Shown: one piece after another, positions 33,896-45,100 of the stretch | Numbering within the stretch: position 1 is the stretch's first letter | Layout of the letters: each line of letters begins with the position of its first letter | Assembly: GCA_023101725.1 (NCBI GenBank) | Contig: JALJCO010009054.1 | Coordinates: 186,001 to 250,000 of the forward strand | DNA: 64,000 nt | Direction of reading: 5' to 3' | From: Atherinomorus stipes | Lineage: Eukaryota > Chordata > Actinopteri > Atheriniformes > Atherinidae | Program-made: the position numbers and the translations under genes | Notes under the pieces: generated by a model | What the model was told of the DNA's origin: nothing | Database searches by the model: none | What the model saw: the letters and a program-made list of their open reading frames with translations, nothing else

Positions 33896-36800
33896 ATGGA
33901 GGCTGTGGTGAGAGCAAAAAAGTCACTGAAGACGCCCATTAGGAAACTAACCAGCTGTGTGTCAGGGGTGAAGGAGAGGAAGTCGTGTGCCAAACACAGG
34001 AGGAAGAGGAGCAGAGGCGGGGGAGGCCATGTTAGAAGGAACATGTTGGCGAAGACCCCTCCCCTCAGAGCGGCACATCCCAAAGACCAAATCCTCATTC
34101 GTTCTTATCAGGCAGACCTGGAAAAGAAGAGGCAAGTAGCTTGTGTGCATCATGTAGAGACAAAGATGAAGAATGTAAATACTCAGATTTTCTTAGTATA
34201 CATAAAAGGTGTTTTGAGTTTTATTGATCATAACAAACAACATAATGAACAAACTAACGATTAAACAGCCCATAACTGGAATTTTTAATATGCATTGTGT
34301 ATTGAGAAATATTGTTAAGTTCACAGAACTTGAGCAAGAGGCAAGCTGTTGTTCTACAAATAAATACTGCCATCTTTATTAACACAATCTGGCATATTTA
34401 CAGCACAATTCACGTACAGAATATACAGTACACAAATACATAAGAAGTTTTCATAAAATGAAGTGCAAAATAAGGATGCTCTAAAAAAAATAATAGGAAC
34501 ACAATATAAATATGCCACATCTTTCATTCAGTGCATCATTTTTTTCAATTTTAAGAATTTTTTTTTAAGCTGATGGAAAGGAAACACTATAATTAAATGC
34601 CCCTTTTCCCACTTTAGTAAAAGTTTGTAATACAGATGTCAAGAATAAATCCACAGCATTTAATGCCAGCCAAACCAGTAAAAGAACTTTCAGTTCACTA
34701 TTTTTCAAAGTGTCAAATCTACCACCTCAACAGGAAGTCATGAGGAAGTACTTCAACGCTACCTTATCAGCATCTCACCTATGCTGCGATGCAGGTGTTG
34801 CTTTAACAGATTTCTGTCTGTGTTTGTGTGTTGTGTTTGCAGAAAGCTGCGGGAAGCAATGAACACTCAGAAGAACGCAGAGAGAGCAGCTATGAGATCT
34901 CACTTCAGGAGGAAATATCAGCTGTCTGAGGTTTGTCACAACAGATCATAATAACTCATGTTGCCGCTGCAGCTGCGGTGGTTGAGGGAGATCATTGTGT
35001 GATCTTATTACACAATGCTTTCATAGGAAATCCACACACATACACAGGAAATAAGCATGACTGTCTGACACGGCATCATGTGGTGAGGCATAATGTGTTG
35101 AAATTACATGTTGGCAGAGTGGAAACAGGAACACATTAGATGCTTCCACACAAAACACAGTGAAAGTGGTCATGCGTGTTTCATGTATTTCTGTTTTTGC
35201 TGTGTGGAATTTTTTTCTCTGAATTAAACAAACTTACTCTACCTTTACAAAATTGTTCAGATTCCCAAGTGACTCTCAAATATGTTTATAAATTCATCAG
35301 ACAATAAAAAATTGTGACATATATTTTTGTCCATATTGTTATGTCTTGCTTTCCATTTTTTAAAAATTATTTAATTTTTTTTTTTTTAAGATTTCATGTT
35401 TCACTATTTGTCAAATTTTGCTGTCAAATGTAGTTTGGCAGGTGCTAAATAGGATCTAAAAAATACATTAAATTTTTTTTTTTTTCAAATTGATATGATA
35501 ATAGTACACTTTGTTATTTGTTAATAAATAATATTAAGTACATTTATACCTGTGTTAATTTGTTACACCTTTTTAACAAGGCCAAATGTTTATGTCAAAC
35601 CTGATGCCTTCACTCACATGGCGTGGTACGGTTCATTCATTCAACACTAGTATTGGATCGTATCGGGTATTGGCCAATACGCTTAGCCCAGGTATTTCTT
35701 TTGTTTGATAATTAATAATCCCAATTAAAAATAGACTGCTTTGCAGTTTCTTCATGTGCATGGACAATCTGATGCGGACTGTGTGGTAAAACTTTGTAAT
35801 GACAGTACAAATTATATAAACAATCTTTTAATTCAAGACTTAGTAATATGTACAGGGTTAAGTTATACTAACTCCTGTTAGAATTAACAATTAACTCATG
35901 GTGGATTTATGCCATTCTGTCTCATCTAATAGATCACCAGGTAATTTATATTAATCCTCTGTTACGGAACACGAATTTAAATGACACCAAAACTGTCTGG
36001 TTTGCATAAATGTTCAGTATCCTCATGAATCTTTTCTGCACTTTCTGTCTGTATCTCCCTCTCATTAGAGGAATCATCTCAGGTTCTTATCAATAACCTC
36101 ATCAAAGACGTTGATCACAGACATCTTTTCATCCAGCAGCCTCAGTCAGCTCCACCAAAGCCTCCAATGCTTAATCAATACAGTTTCACACTTTTGTCCT
36201 GTAAATTCAGGTGTTGTGCTGACAAGCTGCTTTATCAACCATCTATTCAAGGAAAAAGAAAAGGAGACTTGTGCTTTAGGATCATTTCTTACCAGGAGAT
36301 TGACCCTGTGATGGTGAAATGATGGTGAATCTCCTCAGAATGAGCCAGTTGCTCTCATTGTTGGGCTCATCGTTGTCATTGGTGTGCTGTTGGTGCCACC
36401 TTTAAAGTGAAGTTGATACAGGCAAATATCTAACTCCTAGCTAGCACCAGGGAAAATCCACAGTTGTTGACTGTTAAGGCAGCAAGTGGACCGTGGCAGA
36501 GGGGTTTCTTATAACTGAAGCAGATAATGAAATCCATACCACAGACCTTCTGCACAAGCAGATGAAGAAACCATGAAATGAATCTGAGTGCAGATTCATT
36601 TGCTGTCAACATGTAGCTGATAAGCAGCTCCCTATCCGGAGTTCAGAATCAGGAGACTTTATTGTCAAAGTACCGGCGTCCCAGTGCAAAGAAATTTTGT
36701 TTTCAGTAGCTACAACTCATCCAGCCGGTCAGACTGAGGGTGCAGCCGCATGAGCAGCCACCTGTTCCATATGAGCAACGCACCTGGACAGTAACTTAAA

Positions 36801-37408
36801 ACAGAGAAATTATCACGTGTGTTCATGCTTTTGAATTACAAAACAGAATCAAGCAGATTTGATGGGTTTGTTTTTGGAGATGGCCACAACTAAGAAGATA
36901 TTTAGTTAAAGGATTTATTTTAAAAAAGTTTAATGACTCAATTCCTTAAAAGGAATTACATACACATTATATACACGCACACATGCACACTTTTAGTTTC
37001 CACTGATCAGTAAAGCTTACAGTTATTTCCACGACTTTGTTATCCCTACTCCATGGTGATGGTGTTGAAGATGTAGTAAACACAAATGCTGCATTAATTA
37101 ACTCACATTGACAATCTAGTTTTTATTCTTATTACTTTGTCCTTCACTTTTCTTCCTCTTTTTATTTGTTCATCATGATTCAGTGCCCTGAGGACAAAAA
37201 CCACCTGAGGTCTGTTGGAGGCAAAGTGTCTCTCCCCCACGAGCTGTCGAAGATGATTCATCCTGAAACCAAAACCAAGGACGACAGCTTCAACCTGCTG
37301 AGTGCCTTTCGAGGCCTCAGTTTCAACACAGCAGCTCTCACAGGGACGAAAGCCAGCAGGACACCCACTCCTACACCAACAAACAGAGACTCATGTAAAG
37401 TCATGTGA
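33896..37408 (+). CDS. Complexin-3/4-like protein with C-terminal CAAX box
   Basis: Complexins clamp and promote SNARE-driven vesicle fusion; complexin-3 and -4 serve ribbon synapses and are farnesylated. Exons: 33896-34131, 34843-34930, 37184-37408; 549 nt, 182 residues (complexin-3/4 about 160). Exon 1 gives an N-terminal helix-like stretch (MEAVVRAKKSLKTPIRKLTS) and a basic insert (KHRRKRSR). Exon 2 holds the central SNARE-binding helix, AERAAMRSHFRRKYQL (residues 91-106), matching AER-RSHFR-KY-L of complexins. Exon 3 ends in the prenylation signal CKVM (179-182). Intron 1 needs a GC donor (AGAG then GCAAGT at 34132) to keep frame. The accessory helix region is Lys/Arg-rich, unlike the acidic one usual in the family. 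Which fish complexin-3/4 paralogue it is remains unresolved. Confidence 0.85.
34132..34133 (+). other. GC splice donor of complexin intron 1
   Basis: The only donor that fits the phase-2 acceptor at 34843 is AAGAG followed by GCAAGT, the classical consensus for the minor GC-AG intron class. The alternative GT at 34137 would put exon 2 out of frame. Confidence 0.7.
34931..37183. other. Complexin intron 2 with LINE-like 3' debris
   Basis: AT-rich intron with poly-T runs near 35377 and 35470, a transposon-end-like TATTGGATCGTATCGG near 35650, and a dispersed repeat at about 36641-36800. No coding segment was recognised. Confidence 0.5.
36641..36800. repeat. Dispersed fish repeat (LINE 3' type)
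   Basis: AGAATCAGGAGACTTTATTG, TCAAAGTACC and GTGCAAAGAAATTTTGTTTT follow the pattern of a common teleost repeat (AGAATCAGAAACTTTATTG, then GTGCAATGAAATTT). The family was not determined. Confidence 0.4.
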
Positions 37409-39137
37409 TCAATGCTGTCTGGAATTAGAGAGATTGGTCCTGCAAGACAGCATAAACCAACATGATTGCTGCTTTACTAATTACTTTACTGGATAATGAC
37501 AGTATATATGTTCCACATTCCTTTTGTTTTACTTCAAGGTCAAGGGCCTTGAAATTGTAATTAACACAACAAGCCGGTAAGAGACAACAAGGATGAATTA
37601 ACAACAAAGTAGAAAGAATGGCAGCAAACGAAAATAAAGTGATGCATTTGGGTATCAAATTGAATGCAGGAGGAGTCTTTAGCAGAGATCTGAATATCCT
37701 TGAAGTCTGAAGGTGACGTTCAGGGTAACCACTTCTATGTTTTACTCTACAGCTTTAAATACCACAGAGCAGCTAACTGGTTGAGAGCTACAGCTGGATG
37801 TCAACAAGATATCCTAAGTAAGATGGCTACAATCAATTCAAAACTTTAGACATAAAGCATTAAAATCTTTACAAAGACAGATGTAATCATCATACAGTGT
37901 TCTGCAGAGTAAAGGGGTGCAAACATTAATATTTTTCCAGGGCAACAAGACTTTATTCTACTGATAACTTTTTATTTATGATGTTTTGTTTCAAAATGTT
38001 GTTTAAGGTAATAGTTAAAGTTAACACCTTGTGTAAAATCCAATTAAAAGCATTGAATTAGCTTATAATGGGATGCTAATTATAAGCTTCCTGCAATATG
38101 GCAGCTTAAATACACCAGCCAGTATAGAGTCTAGTTGTCATAGCGTGTTTATAAACTATTTATGATATGTCACTGATGAATGGCAAATATGGAGACTTAA
38201 GGTTAAACATTTATTGCAAATTAGTTTTTGTGCTAATGCAACGATGGTGATCTCAAACTAAAGTATCACATAAAATAAACCATGTACAGATTTTGTTTGA
38301 AATATACAGTAACTTATATTTAATTTTTTTTTCTAACATTGAAAAGAAGCTGCTTCTGTATATGATCGTGTAATTTATTATTGCTAAATAATGAAGGAAA
38401 GTCTTTTGGGGTCTTTTAATAGATGCTACTGTAGCTAGTTTTTCTAAGAGCTACTACAGCTCTTAAAATGATATAGATCCTTCTGTGATCTATACACAAG
38501 TAAGGAATCTCAGGACCACATGTTCACATTTAAACATTCACATAAGTGATGGATTAGTTAAACACTTTAATTTTGTATTATTGTTTCAAATCTAGTTTGC
38601 TGTTTCTTTAAAAAAAATATTCACTTACTCATCTGTATCACATCTACTGTAAGTGAGCCAGACCTGGCTGACCAAACATTTACAGATGTGTGTGAGCTAA
38701 GCTTCTCGTACTGACTGCTTCGTGTGTGAAGAGCTATTTAATGTTGGTATGTAAATAATCTGAAGTCAATCAGATGAAAAATTTTATACGAGGAACAGAA
38801 ACCAAAGAACTTTGTAAACAAATTGTAAATAATGTATTTGCAGTGTTTAATAGCTCTGTATGAAACTTGTAATAAAGATCTTTTTTGTCCAGTTGGACTC
38901 TGTTTTACTCTCTACCCCGTGTACGCTTGATGGATCAGCTTGACATTCTGGCTGTGTTGTCTTTCTCTTGAACTCTGACACTCAGATTCATAAATCATCA
39001 CCTCTTATCAGTTCATCAGACAGATAACACACATCCAAGGCTCTGCAAGAGGTTGGAGGAGAAAAGTGATTAGTTCCTGAGACAACAGCTATAGGTACTG
39101 AGCTGGATGAGACCGACCCACACATCTCTTTTGGACC
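37409..39137 (+). other. Complexin 3' UTR and cyp11c1 promoter region
   Basis: A long 3' UTR is likely, ending at AATAAA 38871-38876 followed by a T-rich tract. Only about 260 bases then remain before the cyp11c1 ATG. TCAAGGTCA at 37534-37542 matches the NR5A1/SF-1 site. No TATA box is convincing. Confidence 0.6.
38871..38876 (+). terminator. Polyadenylation signal, probably of the complexin gene
   Basis: AATAAA is followed by GATCTTTTTTGTCC, a U-rich downstream element. It is the last strong signal before cyp11c1, about 1.46 kb after the complexin stop. Confidence 0.6.
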
Positions 39138-42100
39138 ATGAGGAGCATATCCACAGGAGTGAGTGTGTGTGTCAGAGCACAGGGGGCTTCTGGGTCCAGA
39201 TATTTTACAATTACATCTCATAAGGGTCTTTGCATGACTGCAGCAGGAACCGTGGTGGATGGAAAGTTAGAAGGAGGTAAAGGAGCAGTGAAGGAGGTTA
39301 GAAAGAGGGGTGTGGATGGACGGGTGCGCAGCTTTGAGGAGATCCCTCACACGGGGAGAAATGGCTGGATCAATCTGGTGAAGTTCTGGAGAGAAAATCG
39401 ATTCCAGACCCTCCACAAGCACATGGAGAGGACCTTCAACACCCTCGGCCCCATCTACAGGTAGAGACAGGAGTAAAACTGTGTATGTTACCTTTATGTA
39501 AAAGTAGTACATTTGTTCTCACATCAGCCTTTGTGTGTGTGTGTGTGTGTGTATAAAGGGAAACTGTGGGCACCCTGAGCAATGTGAACATCTTGTTGCC
39601 GTCCGACATCAGTGAACTGTTTAAGTCGGAGGGACTGAACCCTCGACGGATGACGCTGCAACCGTGGGCAACACATCGAGAGATACGCAACCACAGCAAG
39701 GGAGTCTTCCTCAAGTCAGTAACTCATAGTGGTGATTTACATTTTCTTTCATCACCTCCCTCCTAGGGGAAAACATAATAATTTAGGTGTTAAATTTTAG
39801 CCATTAGAATAATTAATTTCATGAGTGTTGGAAACAAACTTATCGAACTTTTTAGTTTGGAGAAAAATAAGCCAATTTTTAGAAAAGGAGATGCAGACTG
39901 CTGCTTTCTGCTTTTCTGTATTTTTATTGCAGAGATGATGTCAGAATCAGGATAAATCCAGCAACTTATTGTTGCTCCATTGAACTGGCAAACTCACAGG
40001 ATGCATTAAACATTAATCAAAATCAAAGCATGAAAGATTAAAGTATCCAGAGTTTGAGCTCCCACAGGTCAAATTAAAAACCACTGGATACTTCGACATG
40101 AATCCAAACTAATTGTTTGATTTTGGCTAGTAGACCTTTTACTGACGGGCATACTCTTTTTGATAAAGTAAAAGCACTTTGTGATGGTAAGGAACAGTTC
40201 CAAACCCAGAAAGCAGAAATAAAACCAAAGGAAGGAATAAACAAGGATTTATTTAACAAAAAAGCTACAAACTAAGAGCGCGTCCAGCAGTACGGATGAC
40301 TGGAAAAACCTCTGTGGACCAGAAGATCCTCAATGAGAGCGTGTAGGAGAATAATCAGGACTTTCAGGACAATGTAGGCAGGAGTGACGATTCCCAGCCA
40401 GCAATCAGGTGGAACGAGGCACAGGTGAGCCTCATTAGTCTGGGGACCAGTCCATCCTGACACGCTTGAGGTGAAAAAGGCAGATTATGTATAAACACAG
40501 TGATGCTTCCTCAACTGATTATGCAACAAGTTTGCACATTACATGATTTTCTGACAAGTTGACCTATGATACTGCTCTATTTGGTACTTTCTGCAACTCC
40601 CCCTGCCTCAGGTATTCATGGCTGTGCTCGCAGAAGGGCAGCAAGGTCAGAGACAGAGTCATACCACCAAATACAATCCTCTATAAATCCCAACTAGAGT
40701 TTCACATGATTATGATCACCGCTTTGGAGAGAGTGGCCCCAATTTAATTATTTAACAAAAGCTAATCCAAAATGCAGAAGAAGAGGATATGTGGAATGAT
40801 GTAGAAGAAAATCAATTCCCTCATATGATTCGATATCTTGTAGAGCAGGAGTGCCCAAGTCCAGTCCTCCAGAGCTACTATCCTGCACATTTTGGCATCG
40901 TCCCTTCTCCAACACACCTGAATCAAATGAATGGCTCGTTACCAGGCCTCTGCAGGGCTGAATGACGTGTTGGTGGGGACCGGACTTGGACACCCCTGTT
41001 GTAGAGCCTCCTTTATCAGCAATGATTTCAAGTAATTGTTTTCTGTATGAAGCTATCAGTCTCCCATAATGTGGAGAAATTTGGGTTCACTCTTTCCTCT
41101 CTTGTTTCAGGTTATTGAGGCTTGTGGACATAAGTTTGTGAAAAGCTCTCTTAAAGTCCTGGTACAGCAATTTCAATCATTCTGAGGAGTGGACTTTGAC
41201 TGGCTTACCAAAACATCTCAACTCCAACATCACAGATTTGCTGCTGTGGTCAGATTAATTATCCTGTTGCATGACACTGTTTCAGCAAAGCTTTACATGC
41301 TGGCCAGAGGGCCTGATTGGTCCGAGGTGTTTGTGCTGAAATGCTGTTTTATTGTCTCCAAACTTATTGCCAAGCATCTCCGCTTCGGTCTCATTTAAGG
41401 ACATTGTTTCAGATGTTTTTTCACTTGTTTATTGGCAACTTTGCAATCTTTGGATGGACGGTCATATTCTTTTCCAAACAAGTCATTCTTGTCTGAGAGG
41501 ATTTTTGCAGTCTCTCTGAGCACAGAACAGTCTGACTTTGAACTTGCTCGGATGTTCACTCCTGGGAATACTGGCAACCATCTTGAAAACTTTCCACTTG
41601 TGGAAAATAGTTTTCCCTTTTAAATAATGGGGTTTAATTGTTAAAAAAAAAAAAAACTTTTTTAGATGAAGACCGAAACTTTTTGTCTATCCCCTTAACG
41701 CTCCAGACCTGGAACAGCCAAATTTCTGCTGGTGCTCACACTTACTTGAGACTTGCTGCTACTTACCCTTCTTGTTTACCTGTCTTGTTGTCAGCAGTGG
41801 TGTAGTAATTTTCCACATGCTGCTTCTACATTTTGGCTTAGTTTAGCACGAATTGCTGTTCATCTCTGGTCATATTTACCTAAGACATGGTACGAACCAG
41901 ATGACTCTTAAAGCATAAAACCTTGGAGGTGAAAGAGGATTATCACATCACTGTCAGTTGTAATCACCACCGTAATATTTAGTGTCACATGCAGTCACTA
42001 TCAGAGAAAATGCTTCTCAGACAACAAAATGATCACAAAGAGACAAACTGTTTGATAAGGGGCTGTTACGTGTGTATTCCTGTGCCAAGGAATCATTGTA

Positions 42101-45100
42101 CAAAAACCCAGAAAGTTTTAAAGGGTTAAAATACAGGCAGTAAATGATTGAGTTACAGTACTTGGAAAAAATGGAGGTGAGCTTGGAATTAACTCAAGGT
42201 AACAGCAGCTCCAATGAAAAAGACGGCACAAGTGGTGATAAACCCACATTGTTTGCTTCACAAAGCACCGCAAGAAAAGGATATATTTTAACGCTACACT
42301 GCGACTCTTTGCTCCACAGGAATGGCGAGGAGTGGAGAAGTGACCGTGTGCAGCTCAACAAGGAGGTGATGATGAGTGAGGCTGTAAAGCGCTTTCTCCC
42401 CCTCCTTGACGATGTGGCGGAGGACTTCTGTCGAATGTTGAAGGCAAAAGTGGAGAAGGAGGGCAGAGGAGAGGAGGGCAGGCGTAGTCTCACCATCGAT
42501 CCCAGTCCTGACCTTTTCCGCTTTGCACTGGAAGGTTGGAGGTCATCCTCGTCATGTTGATGCTTTTTATGTGCTGAGGTTCACAATGATTTTATCACCA
42601 CTGAGGTCACTAAGTGCTAAAAGTGAGGGAGGTGATGGATTGAGCTGATCCCACCACCATCTGCCTGCTTCTCACTTTTTTCAACAAGCTTTAATTCAGT
42701 CAATATTTCAGTAATTTGAATCACAAATACTGACGTAGGCTGTTGCAACTTCTGACGTCAGAGTTACGCAATTTGCATGAGCATCATCTTACACACACAT
42801 CTCATCTTCATGCTTGTAGAAAATATTTCTACTTTGTAAGAGAATCAAACTTCATTCTAACCCGAGGCACATCTGCCTCTAACATATTTAATATGTAGGA
42901 GGTCAAAGGGAGCATGCTTCTTTAAAAATAGAAATGATCAAAGCTGCAGCGTTTCTTTTGCAGGTCTACTCCTTTCATGTGTCTATCTGCATCATTCCAC
43001 ATCCACAAGTGTGAATCCTTGTGTGACTCAGCACACTATGCACCTCTGTGTACGTGAGAGTGAAGCTGATGACTTTGAGTCATATGGCTCTGATCTTAAT
43101 GGACCACAGCACGCAAAACCAGGTGCTAAGCCAGAGTAGGAATTGGACCACAAGAAACTCTATCCTGCTGGCTGGTGTGGGGTTAACGTAATCCAAGCAC
43201 GTCTGCTAGTTGAGCGATATGTGAGAGAGGTTTCTGCTCTTTGGAGACATCATATGCACACAGAAAACAAAAATGGTTCTCTGTGTAGAGATGGATTAGA
43301 AAAATGTTATCTTACTGTCATGGATAAACATGCTGGGAAGATACTAATGAAATTTTTTGAAAACATGAGTCAGAATGCCTCATAATCCACTCAAATGCAG
43401 TCAACACTGGCCTCATTATTCTCTGAAGGGCTTCTGTTTGCTTTAGTGTCTTCTCTCAGAGATAATACCCTCACCTCTTCAAACCTTCCACCCTCAGTCC
43501 TCTCCTCCCCCTCTGCAGCCAGTTGCCATGTGCTCTATGGAGAGCGTATCGGGCTCTTCTCCTCGTCTCCCTCCCTGGAGTCACAGAAGTTCATCTGGGC
43601 AGTGGAGCGAATGCTAACAACGACCCCTCCACTTCTCTACCTTCCACCTCGCCTGCTACTCCACATCTGCGCTCCCCTGTGGACCCAGCATGCCACAGCC
43701 TGGGACCACATCTTCAGTCACGGTGGGAAAAACTTCAAGTGTTGATTGAAGTCCTGGTGCATCTAAGTGTCTTTGATGATTTGCTTATTTATCTTGCCTA
43801 AGTTATTCTGCTTTGTGCTTCTCCTGCGTAGCTGAGGCGAGGATCCAGAAGTCGTACCAGCGACTATCATCCTCCCAGGGTCAAAGGTCTGTGGCTGGGC
43901 CAGATGGAGGCAAATACACTGGAGTTCTGGGGCAACTCATGGAGAAAGGGAAGCTTTCTTTGGACCTTATAAAAGCCAACATCACTGAGCTGATGGCTGG
44001 AGGAGTTGACACGGTGTGTGTGTGTTTATCCGTGTGATATCTTCCTGGCCTTAGTCTGTGCCACCTCTCATCCTTTGCTCTGTGCAGACTGCCGTACCCC
44101 TGCAGTTTGCTCTGTTTGAGCTCGGACGCAACCCCGAGGTGCAGGACATGGTTCGGCAGCAGGTGAGGACATCATGGGCACAGGCAGGTGGCGACCCTCA
44201 GAAGGCCCTGCAAGGGGCACCACTGCTTAAAGGCACAATCAAAGAGGTTCTCAGGTATGGCCATTTTTAACACTTCAGCTGTGGAAGATCTCTCAGTCCT
44301 ACTTATGCTTCTGTACCCCTACAAACACATTTATTAAATGGTAAATTTAGTCTCTATAAAGTGCAACCCACATTGCACGATGAGAAAAATGTGTATCCGG
44401 GCTTTGTATGATCACACATCTTCAGAACCCTCTTGTCTATATTGGCTTGAATTAAGCACAAAAATTAAAACCAAATTCTTGACTTTAGAAATAGCTGCTT
44501 TACCAAGCTATCACAACTCTCTTTTTATTAAACTATAAATCTTCAGAAAAACACATTCATGCGCTGTTGGATAAAAAGTAATTCAGATGAAAGTTCAATA
44601 TTGTGTATCTGTGGCAGGGGTGTCAAACTCTGGTCCTCAAGGGCCACCGTCCTGCAGGTTTTAGGTGTTTTCCTGCGGACCTGGATCTGGCATCCCTGGT
44701 CTACTGTCTTTAGAATTATCATGGTTTGTCAGACTTGTTCAACTTTTTTTGTTCTTGTCTTTAGGTTACCTCAGGTAATGTGATGGACTATTTTTACTGG
44801 GAATACTGGTGCAGTTTTAGAAGGTCTGTTAGTTAATGAATTATGTGTCTAGGTGCTGTTTGGCGATTCATTCCAAACATCACCAAAAATCATACTTTTA
44901 CAAGGTTTTTAAAAAAATTTTTAACACTCAGTAATTTGCAACTGTGCAGCTGTTACTGGAAATTTTTACACTGATCAAATCTAGAAAAAGAATATTTCAT
45001 GTTCAAAAATCTAAAACTCCATTTCTTTACTGTTTTGCAGCCAAATTGATATAATTGTATACCTAAAGATATTTTTCACGTAAAAGTGTAAGTCACTGCA

